Source of the DNA: Candidatus Melainabacteria bacterium
GTDB lineage: Bacteria > Cyanobacteriota > Vampirovibrionia > Obscuribacterales > Obscuribacteraceae
Reading direction: 5' to 3'
Length of the DNA: 64,000 bases
NCBI GenBank assembly: GCA_003242885.1
Contig: QKMZ01000006.1
Span: 372,001-436,000, forward strand
This document shows, in pieces, positions 1 to 7,924 of the stretch (its first letter is position 1; every line of letters starts with the position of its first letter). A program made the position numbers and the translations under genes. The notes under the pieces were generated by a model. That model was not told where the DNA came from. It ran no database searches and worked only from the letters and a program-made list of their open reading frames with translations.

Positions 1-459
1 GCCTATTCATACATTCTTGCCCACGGCAAAGAAGGTCTTGCGCAGGTTTCCAAAGACGCGATTTTGAACGCCAACTATTTGAAGAACAAACTCAAAGGAC
101 GCTTCACAGTGGCTTATCCGCAAGCTTGCATGCACGAGTTCGTTCTTTCCGGCAATCAACAGAAAGAACGCGGCGTCTCGACGACGAATATGGCCAAGCG
201 CTTGCTCGATTATGGCGTTCATGCTCCGACCGTCTACTTCCCGCTCGTAGTGCCGGAGGCAATGATGATCGAGCCGACGGAAACGGAAACTAAAGAGACG
301 CTCGACGAGTTTATCGAAATCCTCACTAAGATCGATGATGAGTCGAAGAGCGAGCCGGATACCGTGCGCAACGCTCCCCATACGACACCAGTCGGTCGTT
401 TGGACGAAGCGCTTGCCGCACGTAAACCCAATCTCTGCTGGACTCCTGGCTGCGATTAG
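1..459 (+). CDS. gcvPB: Glycine dehydrogenase (decarboxylating) subunit 2, C-terminal part (5' end outside window)
   Basis: Open from base 1 in frame 1 to TAG at 457-459, so only about 152 C-terminal residues are present. In two-subunit bacteria this subunit forms the P-protein of the glycine cleavage system with GcvPA: it decarboxylates glycine on PLP and passes the aminomethyl group to lipoyl GcvH. The visible part matches the end of the family: a segment with ACMHEFVLS, then [23 protein letters not shown] and a [21 protein letters not shown] stretch characteristic of GcvPB tails. The PLP lysine lies upstream of the window. The final ~30 residues, including a CWTPGCD end, are not diagnostic. 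Two hairpins lie downstream with no following gene on this strand. Confidence 0.9.
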   Translation, partial: AYSYILAHGKEGLAQVSKDAILNANYLKNKLKGRFTVAYPQACMHEFVLSGNQQKERGVSTTNMAKRLLDYGVHAPTVYFPLVVPEAMMIEPTETETKETLDEFIEILTKIDDESKSEPDTVRNAPHTTPVGRLDEALAARKPNLCWTPGCD

Positions 460-507
460 AAGTATTCGCGCCCTCTGCAGGTGGTCGACTTTTGAATGCC
501 TTCAGGT

Positions 508-534
508 ACTCCGAAAAATCTGGTTTTTCGGAGT
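508..534. repeat. Perfect 11-bp hairpin downstream of gcvPB
   Basis: ACTCCGAAAAA (508-518) and TTTTTCGGAGT (524-534) are exact reverse complements around a 5-nt loop. It starts 48 nt after the gcvPB stop. The A/T run is inside the stem, at the loop end, and no T-tract follows, so it is not a canonical intrinsic terminator. The stem core recurs in the hairpin at 651-699. Confidence 0.6.
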
Positions 535-650
535 GGATGGAAAAATTGAAACCCTCTATTTGTCGGGGTTTTCGGCTTCGCGCTAAAAATTTGCATGCGC
601 GTGCTTGTAAACCGGCGCCTTGAAACCCGTTCCTGGTAAGGCTTTTACTT

Positions 651-699
651 CTCGTCAATCACTCCGAAAAAAGCAAAATTTTTAGGAGTGATTGACGAG
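651..699. repeat. Perfect 15-bp inverted repeat sharing its core with the 508-534 hairpin
   Basis: CTCGTCAATCACTCC (651-665) pairs exactly with GGAGTGATTGACGAG (685-699). The interior holds a further A/T-rich stem resembling the 508-534 hairpin (ACTCCGAAAAA again, with one mismatch on the right arm). It lies between convergent gcvPB and the zinc-ribbon gene ending at 749, so it could act as a transcript-end structure for both strands, although no clear U-tract follows on either strand. The rest of 460-748 shows nothing else I can support. Confidence 0.55.
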
Positions 700-748
700 T
701 GTTGAAACAAGCACCCTGCAGCGAGATTTCGAGAGTGTTGCGCGCAGC

Positions 749-1267
749 TTATAGTAAGTGTTTGAAGCGGACTGTGAATTTGAGATAGGCGATTTTTTCT
801 TGAAGGCGCTCAATCTCTCTTTTGGTGCCTTTGATTGGCGTCAGGCAAACAAGTGCGGTCAGATTGATAAAAAGCATCGGTGTAATTGCCATCATGAGCT
901 TGCTCATGTCGTCGCCGTGGAATTCTGTGTAGCACTTCATGGCGAGTCCAAAGCCGATAAGACTCAATGTGACGAAAATCGCCCAGTGCATAATCAAGAA
1001 GATGCGTTCGCGCATCAGAAGAACTAGCAGTGTGCTCAATTCTCTTGTTACCTTCGGATCTGCAGTGTTGCGCGTCTTGGGTCTGGCGAAAGATGGTGTT
1101 TGAGCACCGCCATGGGCGTTGTTGCGTGCGGACTGGACCGCTTCCACTGGGGGGCGATGCATCGAAGCTCCACATTCGCCGCAGAATCGCGCAGTGGCCT
1201 CGAGCGGTGACGAGCAAGTCGCGCATCTAATGCTGGTGCGTGTCGCAGTTTGAGTGTTAAAGGACAT
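749..1267 (-). CDS. Zinc-ribbon protein with two membrane segments (paralog A)
   Basis: 172 residues from the ATG at 1265-1267; the open frame extends further upstream but those extra residues have no counterpart in the paralog at 2486-3028. An N-terminal CxxC...CxxC zinc ribbon (Cys15, 18, 29, 32) is followed by a polar linker, two hydrophobic segments (about residues 88-110 and 125-145) separated by a CYTEFHGDDM loop, and a basic helical tail beginning TPIKGTKREIERLQ. The paralog has the same plan and the tail motif IPIRGTKREIYRLQ. I know no function. The zinc ribbon would be cytoplasmic, and the tail could be a short coiled coil after the second TM. The gene is convergent with gcvPB. Confidence 0.75.
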   Translation of the reverse strand: MSFNTQTATRTSIRCATCSSPLEATARFCGECGASMHRPPVEAVQSARNNAHGGAQTPSFARPKTRNTADPKVTRELSTLLVLLMRERIFLIMHWAIFVTLSLIGFGLAMKCYTEFHGDDMSKLMMAITPMLFINLTALVCLTPIKGTKREIERLQEKIAYLKFTVRFKHLL

Positions 1268-1549
1268 TGATTTACCGCGTGCGCAAAGAAAGGCAGCAGA
1301 TTCCAGATGGCACAACCAGTAGTTAGGTTGGCAATGCCAAATATAAAGGAATTGTACAAACACAGAGGCAAAAGCGTTTCATCGATAGGATGAAACTTCA
1401 GTAAGAAAACCAGCTCACGCGGGAATCTCATAACACTTTGATTCACTCGAAGTGGTTAGAGTGGTTACAGCAGAAAAAATCAAGAAAGTGAATAACCTTC
1501 TCTTTAGACTGTCCACTGAAACAACCGTACAAATCGGCGAGAAGCTAGT

Positions 1550-2434
1550 TTGAGAGAAATCATCAAAGCTCCAGAACACATCATGCCAGTCGTCAAAGCG
1601 ATTAGGTTTATCGAAGAACGGCTTGACCAGCCGCTTGACGTCAAGCAAGTGTCAGGGCATATTGGTTTTTCGGAATACTACTTCCATCGTATGTTTCTCA
1701 GCGTGCTGGGTGAATCAGTCGCAGAGTATGTACGAAAACGTCGATTATCAGAGGCTGCGCGCAGAATGCTCGATAAGGACGAGAAACTTATTGAGGTTGC
1801 TCTGGCATGCGGATACGACAGCCAGGAGGCTTTTACACGAGCGTTCAAAGCCATGTTTGGCATCACTCCTGGTGTATTTCGTAAGCGCGGCAGAATGTCT
1901 CTGGAGAAAAAACCGGCGACTCTCGACATGATGATGCATTTGGAGGAAGGTGGATTGACTATGCAGCCTGAAATTGTGGAACACAAAGAAGAGCTGGTAA
2001 TCGGCATGGGAAGCAGCTTTGCCGAGAATCCGTTTTGGGAAATAAACAAGCTCTGGGATAAATTCAGTCAGCGCGAAAACGAAATTCTCAATTTGAATGG
2101 CAGCTATGCGATCGGGGTATGCATGCCGAAGCATGATGATTTGCCTGTGAAAGAGGGCGATACCTTCGTATACATCGCTGGCCGCCCCGTCTCTTCACTG
2201 GATGAAGTGCCGGAAGGAATGGTGGCGGTGAGGATTCCGCCGCGCAAATACGCGAAGTTTACGCATAAAGGTCAGCTGACAAATCTTCCTCACACGGTCA
2301 ATTACATATGGGGAACATGGCTGCCAAAGAGCGAATATAAACACGCTCATAGCCCTGATTTTGAACTTTATGATGAGCGCTTTGACGTCAATACACTCTC
2401 AGGCGAGATTGATATCTTCGTTCCAATAGAATGA
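1550..2434 (+). CDS. AraC-family transcriptional regulator with C-terminal GyrI-like effector domain
   Basis: 294 residues from a TTG at 1550; an ATG at 1583 is an alternative start that trims 11 residues without touching the domain. Residues about 15-110 carry the double helix-turn-helix of AraC/XylS proteins (EERLDQPLDVKQVSGHIGFS, then VALACGYDSQEAFTRAFKAMFG, the classic second HTH). The rest (about 140-294) matches the SOUL/GyrI-like effector-binding fold used by Rob/SoxS-type multidrug regulators, with a closing DFELYDERF...GEIDIFVPIE. It likely senses small hydrophobic ligands and binds DNA as a monomer. It sits between two paralogous zinc-ribbon genes on the opposite strand, which are possible but unproven targets. 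Confidence 0.9.
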   Translation: MREIIKAPEHIMPVVKAIRFIEERLDQPLDVKQVSGHIGFSEYYFHRMFLSVLGESVAEYVRKRRLSEAARRMLDKDEKLIEVALACGYDSQEAFTRAFKAMFGITPGVFRKRGRMSLEKKPATLDMMMHLEEGGLTMQPEIVEHKEELVIGMGSSFAENPFWEINKLWDKFSQRENEILNLNGSYAIGVCMPKHDDLPVKEGDTFVYIAGRPVSSLDEVPEGMVAVRIPPRKYAKFTHKGQLTNLPHTVNYIWGTWLPKSEYKHAHSPDFELYDERFDVNTLSGEIDIFVPIE

Positions 2435-2485
2435 CGTGCGCGCTACCTGAGCGCGTGATGACCTAACGTTTTTGCTGGATCAAAA

Positions 2486-3028
2486 TCAGCGTCCCATCAA
2501 GTGATTGAATTCCATTTGCGCACGCAGGAATTGCAACCGCTGTTGAAGCCGGTAGATTTCGCGTTTTGTGCCTCTGATTGGAATCATCGCCACAAACCCG
2601 ACGCAATTGACGAATAAAAATGGCGTGAAAGCGATGATCAATTTTGTCATCTCGTCGCCGTTGAATTCTGTGTAGGCCTTGAGCGAAAGCCAGAATCCGA
2701 ACAGGTTTACACATAGAAGCACAATCGTGTTCAAGGTCAGCAAGAATCGCTCTCTGAGTAGAGCAGACATAATGGAATTGATTTCGGCTCTCACTTTAGG
2801 CGTCAAGTCTGCGAATTGAGCGCGGGCAAAGCTGGGCACTTCCCTGCTGGCGTGACCAAGCTTGGGCTCTTCGTATGGTCCATGTTTCTTCTTTGCAGCG
2901 GCCATCACAGTGCCACATTGCCCGCAGAATTTCGCTTGCGCTTCTATCGGCTCGTTGCACTGACCGCATCTAAGCACGCGGAAAGCATTTGATAATTCTG
3001 CTCTGTTTATGGATGAAGCGCTAGTCAC
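2486..3028 (-). CDS. Zinc-ribbon protein with two membrane segments (paralog B)
   Basis: 180 residues from a GTG at 3026-3028. It has the same architecture as the 749-1267 protein: zinc ribbon with Cys21, 24, 35 and 38, a linker, hydrophobic stretches at about 96-116 and 130-149 with AYTEFNGDEM between them, and a basic helical tail starting IRGTKREIYRLQ. Identity to paralog A is high in the loop and tail, suggesting duplication followed by insertion or retention of the AraC gene between the copies. Function is unknown. The loop and tail are more conserved than the linker, so those probably carry the function. No strong SD is visible before the GTG. Confidence 0.75.
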   Translation of the reverse strand: MTSASSINRAELSNAFRVLRCGQCNEPIEAQAKFCGQCGTVMAAAKKKHGPYEEPKLGHASREVPSFARAQFADLTPKVRAEINSIMSALLRERFLLTLNTIVLLCVNLFGFWLSLKAYTEFNGDEMTKLIIAFTPFLFVNCVGFVAMIPIRGTKREIYRLQQRLQFLRAQMEFNHLMGR

Positions 3029-3191
3029 GACTCTGTGACCCGTCGGAGATAGGAGTATTAATAGATGAATTCATAATATGCGTGTCGCAGAAAAAGTGTG
3101 CGTAATTTAATCGTCACCACTAGCTGTTAGTGGGGATCTTACGTAGTTGCCGTGGCTTCCTGTGTTGCCGACAGTTCGAATTCGACTGAAT

Positions 3192-4808
3192 TTAAACGAG
3201 AGTGCGCAGTCGTGCTGCGGCTCTTATGAGCTTGATTGCTCCGCCTGGATTGAACTTACCTTCGGTGAATACTTCTTTCATCACGACTTGCGAAATCATG
3301 CTGCTGTCTCTCATGGCGATACGCTGAGCAAAAGGCATCGCAGCATCGACGAAATTGAAATCCGGATTGATAACGAGCGCCACGCCTTCCAGCGTGAGCA
3401 AAGCCCGCATCACATAAGTGAATTCAGTCGGCAACTTAAACGGATAGCGATAGCAAACATCAGAGAAGTCAAATAGCACCTTGCGGAACTGAACGCGATT
3501 CAGGCCTTCTGAAAAACGCGAATTGATAATCGGCGTGAGTTCGGCCGCAAGCGCCTCGCGGTCTACATCTTCTTGCAAGAAACCCATACCGATGAAATCA
3601 TCTACGAGCGCCAAATAGTCTCTTTGAATGACGTGAATGAACGAATTTACGAGGTGCTGCTTCAGCTCATGGCTCAAGCGACCGACCATGCCGAAATCGA
3701 AGATGCCGATTCGTCCGTCCGGCATGACACGCATGTTACCCGGGTGCGGGTCAGCGTGAAAGAATCCGTCTTCCAATAATTGTTTGAGGTAGAAATTGGC
3801 GCCGATTTTCGTCAGCTCGGCTCTGTTGAAGCCTTGCTTTTCGAGCGATTCTACATCTGTGACGCGTGTGCCGGGGACAAACTCGATAGTCAGTACGCGT
3901 CTGCCGGTAAGGCGCCAGACGATACGCGGAATGTAGATGTTGGGGTGATTCCGGAAATTGTGCCGGAATCTGTCGGCATTTCTACCTTCTCGAATGTAGT
4001 CGATTTCTTCGAAGGTCGTGCGAGCAAATTCGTCGTTGACCGAGGGCCAATCCGTATGGCGGCAGAGGCTGGGGTATTTCATAACCTCGTCGGCAACTGC
4101 ACCCAACACCTGAACATCGTGCGCCAGTCTTTGAGTGAGATCAGGACGCTGAACTTTTACCACTACCGAGCGACCGTCTTTGAGAGTGGCTCTGTATGCC
4201 ACTGAAAGAGAAGCTGCGGCAATCGGCTCGCAATCAAAGTGAGCATAGAGCTGTTCGGGCGGTGCGCCCAATTCACGAATGATTGTCGCTCTCGCGATTT
4301 CGTAAGGGATTGGTGCTACTTCCTCTTGCAGCTTCGCCAATTCGAGCATAGCGGGCAGCGGAAGCAAGTCAGCTCTCGTTGAAAGTGTTTGCCCGATTTT
4401 GATGAATGTCGGACCCAGGGCGTGAAGCTGCTTCAGGAGCCAGGCGCCCAGCAGTCTGTACTCTTCATATTTCTCGTCGCTCAAAACAGCGCTTTCGACG
4501 TCCGAACCTTCTTTAGATGTACGTTCGAATTCGTCCATGTGATAGCGTGCAAAACCATGCACCGCCCTAATGATCACCCAAACGATCGGGAAGACTCTCA
4601 AGGCTTCTTTCCAGCCCTGAAGCTTGTAGATTCGCACGAAGACGCGCACTGTGGATTTGATCAGGGACCACTTTGTTACGTCGCGGAAGCTCTCTCTTAC
4701 CGGATTGAAATTGCGCTCGGCTGCTGACGCGATCGATGGCGCCGGAGCTGGTTCAGCCTCGAGCTTGGTAGCGACTTCTGGAGGTTTTTCTTGTACTTGA
4801 GCTTTCAC
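3192..4808 (-). CDS. AarF/ABC1/UbiB-family atypical protein kinase
   Basis: 538 residues from a GTG start. The family signature KxGQ is present (KIGQ, residues 137-140), followed by the nucleotide-binding lysine in VVVKVQRP (about Lys218) and the catalytic and metal loops in FFHADPHPGN and GIFDFGMVG. Proteins of this family associate with membranes and support biosynthesis of quinones or other isoprenoid lipids through ATPase activity. A hydrophobic stretch near residues 70-85 could anchor it. One oddity: the alanine-rich nucleotide loop, normally like AAASIAQVHRA, reads AAASLSVAYRA here. The gene stands alone between the zinc-ribbon gene and rph, so context does not narrow the substrate. Confidence 0.9.
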   Translation of the reverse strand: MKAQVQEKPPEVATKLEAEPAPAPSIASAAERNFNPVRESFRDVTKWSLIKSTVRVFVRIYKLQGWKEALRVFPIVWVIIRAVHGFARYHMDEFERTSKEGSDVESAVLSDEKYEEYRLLGAWLLKQLHALGPTFIKIGQTLSTRADLLPLPAMLELAKLQEEVAPIPYEIARATIIRELGAPPEQLYAHFDCEPIAAASLSVAYRATLKDGRSVVVKVQRPDLTQRLAHDVQVLGAVADEVMKYPSLCRHTDWPSVNDEFARTTFEEIDYIREGRNADRFRHNFRNHPNIYIPRIVWRLTGRRVLTIEFVPGTRVTDVESLEKQGFNRAELTKIGANFYLKQLLEDGFFHADPHPGNMRVMPDGRIGIFDFGMVGRLSHELKQHLVNSFIHVIQRDYLALVDDFIGMGFLQEDVDREALAAELTPIINSRFSEGLNRVQFRKVLFDFSDVCYRYPFKLPTEFTYVMRALLTLEGVALVINPDFNFVDAAMPFAQRIAMRDSSMISQVVMKEVFTEGKFNPGGAIKLIRAAARLRTLV

Positions 4809-5177
4809 GTAGGCGACGACTTCACTAGATACCCTTGACCTCTAGTGTAATGGCTCTTTCTTCGTTGTCAGCAGCTAGAAGACATAAATTAAAGTTCTAC
4901 TGGTCAGCTTAAAACCCGCTCACCATCAGGCTCACATGGGAGGGGTGCCGGTCTCGGTCGACAAGAGGAGCTGGAAGGGCTCGCAGGTAGACCATTTTGA
5001 GCAATTCTTCACTTGTTGCATACCGTTACTTCGGGCGTTTTGAAGTTAAACCGTTATCGGTTTAACTTCCAGTCAAGAGGATAGCCCGGGCGCAGAAAAA
5101 GGCAGAACGCCAAGCTAATGGCGGTTTTACAAGGCGGACCGTGATTTGACTCTAAGTACGGCTCTACTAGTACGAAT
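4809..5177. other. 369-nt gap between aarF-like gene and rph, with one strong hairpin
   Basis: No open frame here looks coding and no tRNA or SRP RNA signature is visible. It holds the 12-bp hairpin listed separately and would contain the promoter of the aarF-like gene on the minus strand. Confidence 0.4.
5042..5069. repeat. Perfect 12-bp stem with tetraloop, downstream of rph
   Basis: GAAGTTAAACCG (5042-5053), loop TTAT, then CGGTTTAACTTC (5058-5069), exact over 12 bp. It lies about 110 nt past the rph stop on the minus strand. No T-tract follows on either strand, so it may be an RNA 3'-end stabiliser or an operator rather than an intrinsic terminator. Confidence 0.55.
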
Positions 5178-5903
5178 CTAACGGCGATTGATAGCTTCGT
5201 ATTGCTTGGAGATGATCTCTCGAACGCCCTTTTCAGCAAGCGACATCAAGTCGGCGAGCTTTGTAGAATCGTACGGCTTGGTCTCCGCTGTCATCTGTAA
5301 TTCGAGGATCTTGCCGGATTCTGTGAGCACGATATTGCCATCCATCTCAGCTTGCGAATCCTCAGAATAGTTGGGGTCGAGCAGGAGCTGACCTTTGACC
5401 TGGCAAACGCTGACGGCAGCCAGATGCTCGGTCAAGGGAAGCTCGTCCCACAGCCCTTCTTTACGCAATTTCGTTAGTGCGTCGTGCAAAGCCAGAAAGC
5501 CTCCGCATATGCTGGCCACGCGGGTTCCGCCATCGGCTTGGAAGACGTCGCAGTCGATCGTGATCGTGCGCTCGCCCAGTGCGCGCCGGTCTACGACCGT
5601 TCTCAAGCAACGTCCAATCAAACGTTGAATTTCATTGGTCCGTCCAGAAGGCTGCCCCCTGGTCACTTCCCGAGCTGATCGCACGAGCGTGGAACCCGGC
5701 AAAAGAGAGTATTCAGCCGTTATCCAGCCCTCGCCTTTGCCGATGAGGAAGGCGGGAACGCGCTCCTCAATCTTCGCTGTAGTAAAAACCTTGGTATCAC
5801 CAAACTCCACCAGCACCGAACCATCGGCATTCTTGGTGAAGTTACGGGTGAACTTTACTTGTCTGAGCTGATCCCATTGTCTATTGTCGCGCCGCCGGAA
5901 CAT
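5178..5903 (-). CDS. rph: Ribonuclease PH
   Basis: 241 residues, the normal family length, with an ATG at 5901-5903 preceded by GAAAGCGAG. It trims tRNA 3' ends phosphorolytically as a hexameric ring in the cytoplasm. Family landmarks are visible: an R-x-v-k-f-t-r-n-f start, GDTKVFTTAKIEERVPAFL, GEGWITAEYSLLPGST, the RGQPSGRTNEIQRLIGR block with the phosphate- and RNA-contacting arginines, TITIDCDVFQADGGTR, and AEMDGNIVLTESG near the C terminus. It appears monocistronic; the rdgB/ham1 neighbour often fused or adjacent elsewhere is not here. Confidence 0.96.
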   Translation of the reverse strand: MFRRRDNRQWDQLRQVKFTRNFTKNADGSVLVEFGDTKVFTTAKIEERVPAFLIGKGEGWITAEYSLLPGSTLVRSAREVTRGQPSGRTNEIQRLIGRCLRTVVDRRALGERTITIDCDVFQADGGTRVASICGGFLALHDALTKLRKEGLWDELPLTEHLAAVSVCQVKGQLLLDPNYSEDSQAEMDGNIVLTESGKILELQMTAETKPYDSTKLADLMSLAEKGVREIISKQYEAINRR

Positions 5904-6003
5904 TCATTGCTCGCTTTCTTATTAGTGATTCCGCATCTCAGCACTTTTGGCTGGGACATTTTTCCTGGCACGCGAGTCATTATCGGTTATTGGCAAGACG
6001 AAA

Positions 6004-7083
6004 TCAGGTTCGCAGACGGCTAAATCTAAGTTGTCTGACTTCGGCTGTTCCTTTAAGAATGAACTGTTTGCCCGGAACGACTTTCAGGTCGGTAAAACTG
6101 AACTGTATGTCATCAGATCTTTTACCCCAGTTCGACAGTCCGTTCACCTTATTGACGAGTAGCTTGGCAATTTCCGGGCTCAAAGCTTGCCCATTTGTGC
6201 TCACCTCGGTGTCCTGCATCTCAACCCAGCCGTCCTTGAGACCCAGTTTTGCTTTAATCGCGACCGGAATCGGTACGCCCACCTGACCAATACCGACTTT
6301 TGTGACCAGATTCATATTTATTGAATTGGCTTTCGCCAGCTTGATGTCGCCTTGGGTGAGACTAAAACCGATATTTCCGCCCATCTGACCCAGGAGATTG
6401 GCAAGCATGCCACCCGACTTAGTGGCTGAATAGGACAACCTGTCAAGCGTACGCGGCGAATTGATGAAACGGTTAAGACTATCCTGAGAGATGGTCGCAG
6501 TTACTTGCGCCTGCGCCGGAGTAGTAAAGCGGAGGATTTTGTGATTGAGCAGGATACCTGTATCGAAATTCAGATCTCCTGCAGTTGACAGAACCAAATT
6601 GTCGATGGTGAAGTCCTGGAATGTGCCGCCATTTACCGTAATGTCGAGTTGTTTTAGTACACCTTCATTAAGATCCAGATTGCGAGCAGTCAGGTGCAAT
6701 TGTTTGGCCGCGCCGTCGAAAAACTGGCCGTCTTCCATGTCGATATCGAGCTTGCCGAATCGACCTGAATTGATATCAACGAATGATATCGGTGGTGCCA
6801 TAATCGGCCCCTGATTATTGAGCGCCGGCTGCCCAAGCGCCTGGTTGCCGGTTGCTTTGCCGAAGGCATCTTTGATCGCCTGAGCCGGACTGATGCCTTG
6901 CTGGGGTTGGGGTTGCTGCTGTTGAACGGAATTAGAGCCTGGAAATGCTTCACCGGCATTTTGAGCCCGAGCCGTATCTATATTGAAAGCGAGGGTTGCA
7001 AACGCAGCCAGGGCTAATGAGACTGAAAGAGGTCTTCTGTAACTGCTCTGTCTCGAATTCCGCGAACCGTTGCTGGAGTGCAT
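6004..7083 (-). CDS. Secreted DUF2993 (LmeA-like) lipid-binding protein
   Basis: 359 residues from an ATG preceded by GAGGG. Residues 1-40 form a Sec signal peptide: an arginine-containing start, hydrophobic VSLALAAFATLAF, and an ARA-type cleavage site near residue 40. A Gln/Pro-rich linker (about 52-62) precedes a domain of alternating beta-like segments that reads as DUF2993, a family of TULIP/BPI-like lipid-binding proteins common in Cyanobacteria and Actinobacteria (LmeA in mycobacteria). Landmarks are GRFGKLDIDMEDGQF, LTARNLDLNEGVLKQLDITVNGG and ATISQDSLNRFINSP. It probably carries lipids or handles phospholipids in the cell envelope. Family membership is fairly safe; the ligand is not known. 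Confidence 0.8.
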   Translation of the reverse strand: MHSSNGSRNSRQSSYRRPLSVSLALAAFATLAFNIDTARAQNAGEAFPGSNSVQQQQPQPQQGISPAQAIKDAFGKATGNQALGQPALNNQGPIMAPPISFVDINSGRFGKLDIDMEDGQFFDGAAKQLHLTARNLDLNEGVLKQLDITVNGGTFQDFTIDNLVLSTAGDLNFDTGILLNHKILRFTTPAQAQVTATISQDSLNRFINSPRTLDRLSYSATKSGGMLANLLGQMGGNIGFSLTQGDIKLAKANSINMNLVTKVGIGQVGVPIPVAIKAKLGLKDGWVEMQDTEVSTNGQALSPEIAKLLVNKVNGLSNWGKRSDDIQFSFTDLKVVPGKQFILKGTAEVRQLRFSRLRT

Positions 7084-7278
7084 TGTTTGTTTCCCTCAAA
7101 TATTTAGGCAACTGCGCAGTAAATGATATCTGAACGCATATCAAAAGGCGCAAGTTTGAAATCTGTAGTGTGTGTCTGTGTATCTAATTGCGTATATTGA
7201 TGTGTTACGCAAACTCTCTCAAGCTCGAACATAGACTGAACAGACAATCGATTAAAAGTTTTGTTCCGCAAAAGTAAA

Positions 7279-7310
7279 GCCACCACGAGAACCAGTCTGG
7301 TGGTGGCAAA
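7279..7310 (-). terminator. Probable intrinsic terminator of the Thr-rich lipoprotein gene
   Basis: On the minus strand GCCACCAC (7307-7300) pairs with GTGGTGGC (7286-7279) across a 13-nt loop, followed by TTTACTTTT (7278-7270). It begins 38 nt after the lipoprotein stop. The loop is longish and the T run is interrupted, so termination may be moderate. Confidence 0.55.
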
Positions 7311-7347
7311 TACATTTGTTACCGGTCAACCGGAGACGATTGCAAGA

Positions 7348-7587
7348 CTACGGGGTGGTTGTGCCTGTAGTGGTGCTATCAGTCGTTGTAGCGGTTGTTG
7401 TGGTGGTAGTGGTGGTGGCGGTGCTAGCTGCATCCGGGGTGGTGGTTGCAGTTGTGGTTGCATCCGGTGTCGTGGTCGAGGTCGTGGTGCTCGTCGTCGA
7501 CGTACTATCGGTGGAACCGCCGCAAGCTGACAGGGAAGCCACTAGTACCAAACTGGCTGCTGCCAAAGCGATATTTCTGTAAGTCAT
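7348..7587 (-). CDS. Small threonine-rich lipoprotein
   Basis: 79 residues. An AAAGGAGA SD sits upstream of the ATG. Residues 1-22 are a lipoprotein signal peptide with lipobox LSAC (Cys22), so the mature protein would be lipid-anchored. The remaining ~57 residues are almost entirely Thr with Ser, Ala, Asp and Pro, in imperfect TTT/TTTPDA units, a low-complexity mucin-like tail. There is no domain; it may be an O-glycosylated or proteinaceous surface spacer. The coding strand is a simple-sequence tract of GTGGTnGTn on the plus strand, so slippage could change its length between strains. Its own promoter and terminator are visible, which supports it being a real gene. Confidence 0.7.
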   Translation of the reverse strand: MTYRNIALAAASLVLVASLSACGGSTDSTSTTSTTTSTTTPDATTTATTTPDAASTATTTTTTTTATTTDSTTTGTTTP

Positions 7588-7924
7588 AAAACTGAATCGT
7601 CTCCTTTTAGCTGACTACGTTATCTCGAGGACTCTTCAAAGGGGCAATAGTAATACATTTGCCAACCTGAAACGGCCGAATTCTAACAGGTAAATAGTAG
7701 CTGATCAAATTCAATTCGTGTGTTGTAAATTCGCTTGAAAACGCTAAATCATTTGCAGCACTAGCGTTTGCGCTGACTGCTCCGATGTCATTATTTGGAA
7801 AGAATTGTGTCGCTTGACTTCAAACTTTGTTGTCGCGAATAGATAAACTCGATGCCATTCTTTGAAGCGAATTGATGCTGCCATCCGTTCGTGCTTCTTT
7901 GATCCAATTTAACTGTTGACGTTT
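7588..7924. other. 337-nt gap upstream of the lipoprotein gene
   Basis: Contains the lipoprotein promoter (7680-7708) and its ~90-nt leader. Nothing else is recognisable, and no terminator for gpmI is clear. Confidence 0.4.
7680..7708 (-). promoter_or_regulatory. Sigma70-type promoter for the Thr-rich lipoprotein
   Basis: On the minus strand TTGATC (7708-7703), a 17-nt spacer, then TAGAAT (7685-7680). Four of six -35 bases and five of six -10 bases match the consensus with ideal spacing. Transcription would start about 85-90 nt before the ATG. Confidence 0.5.
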
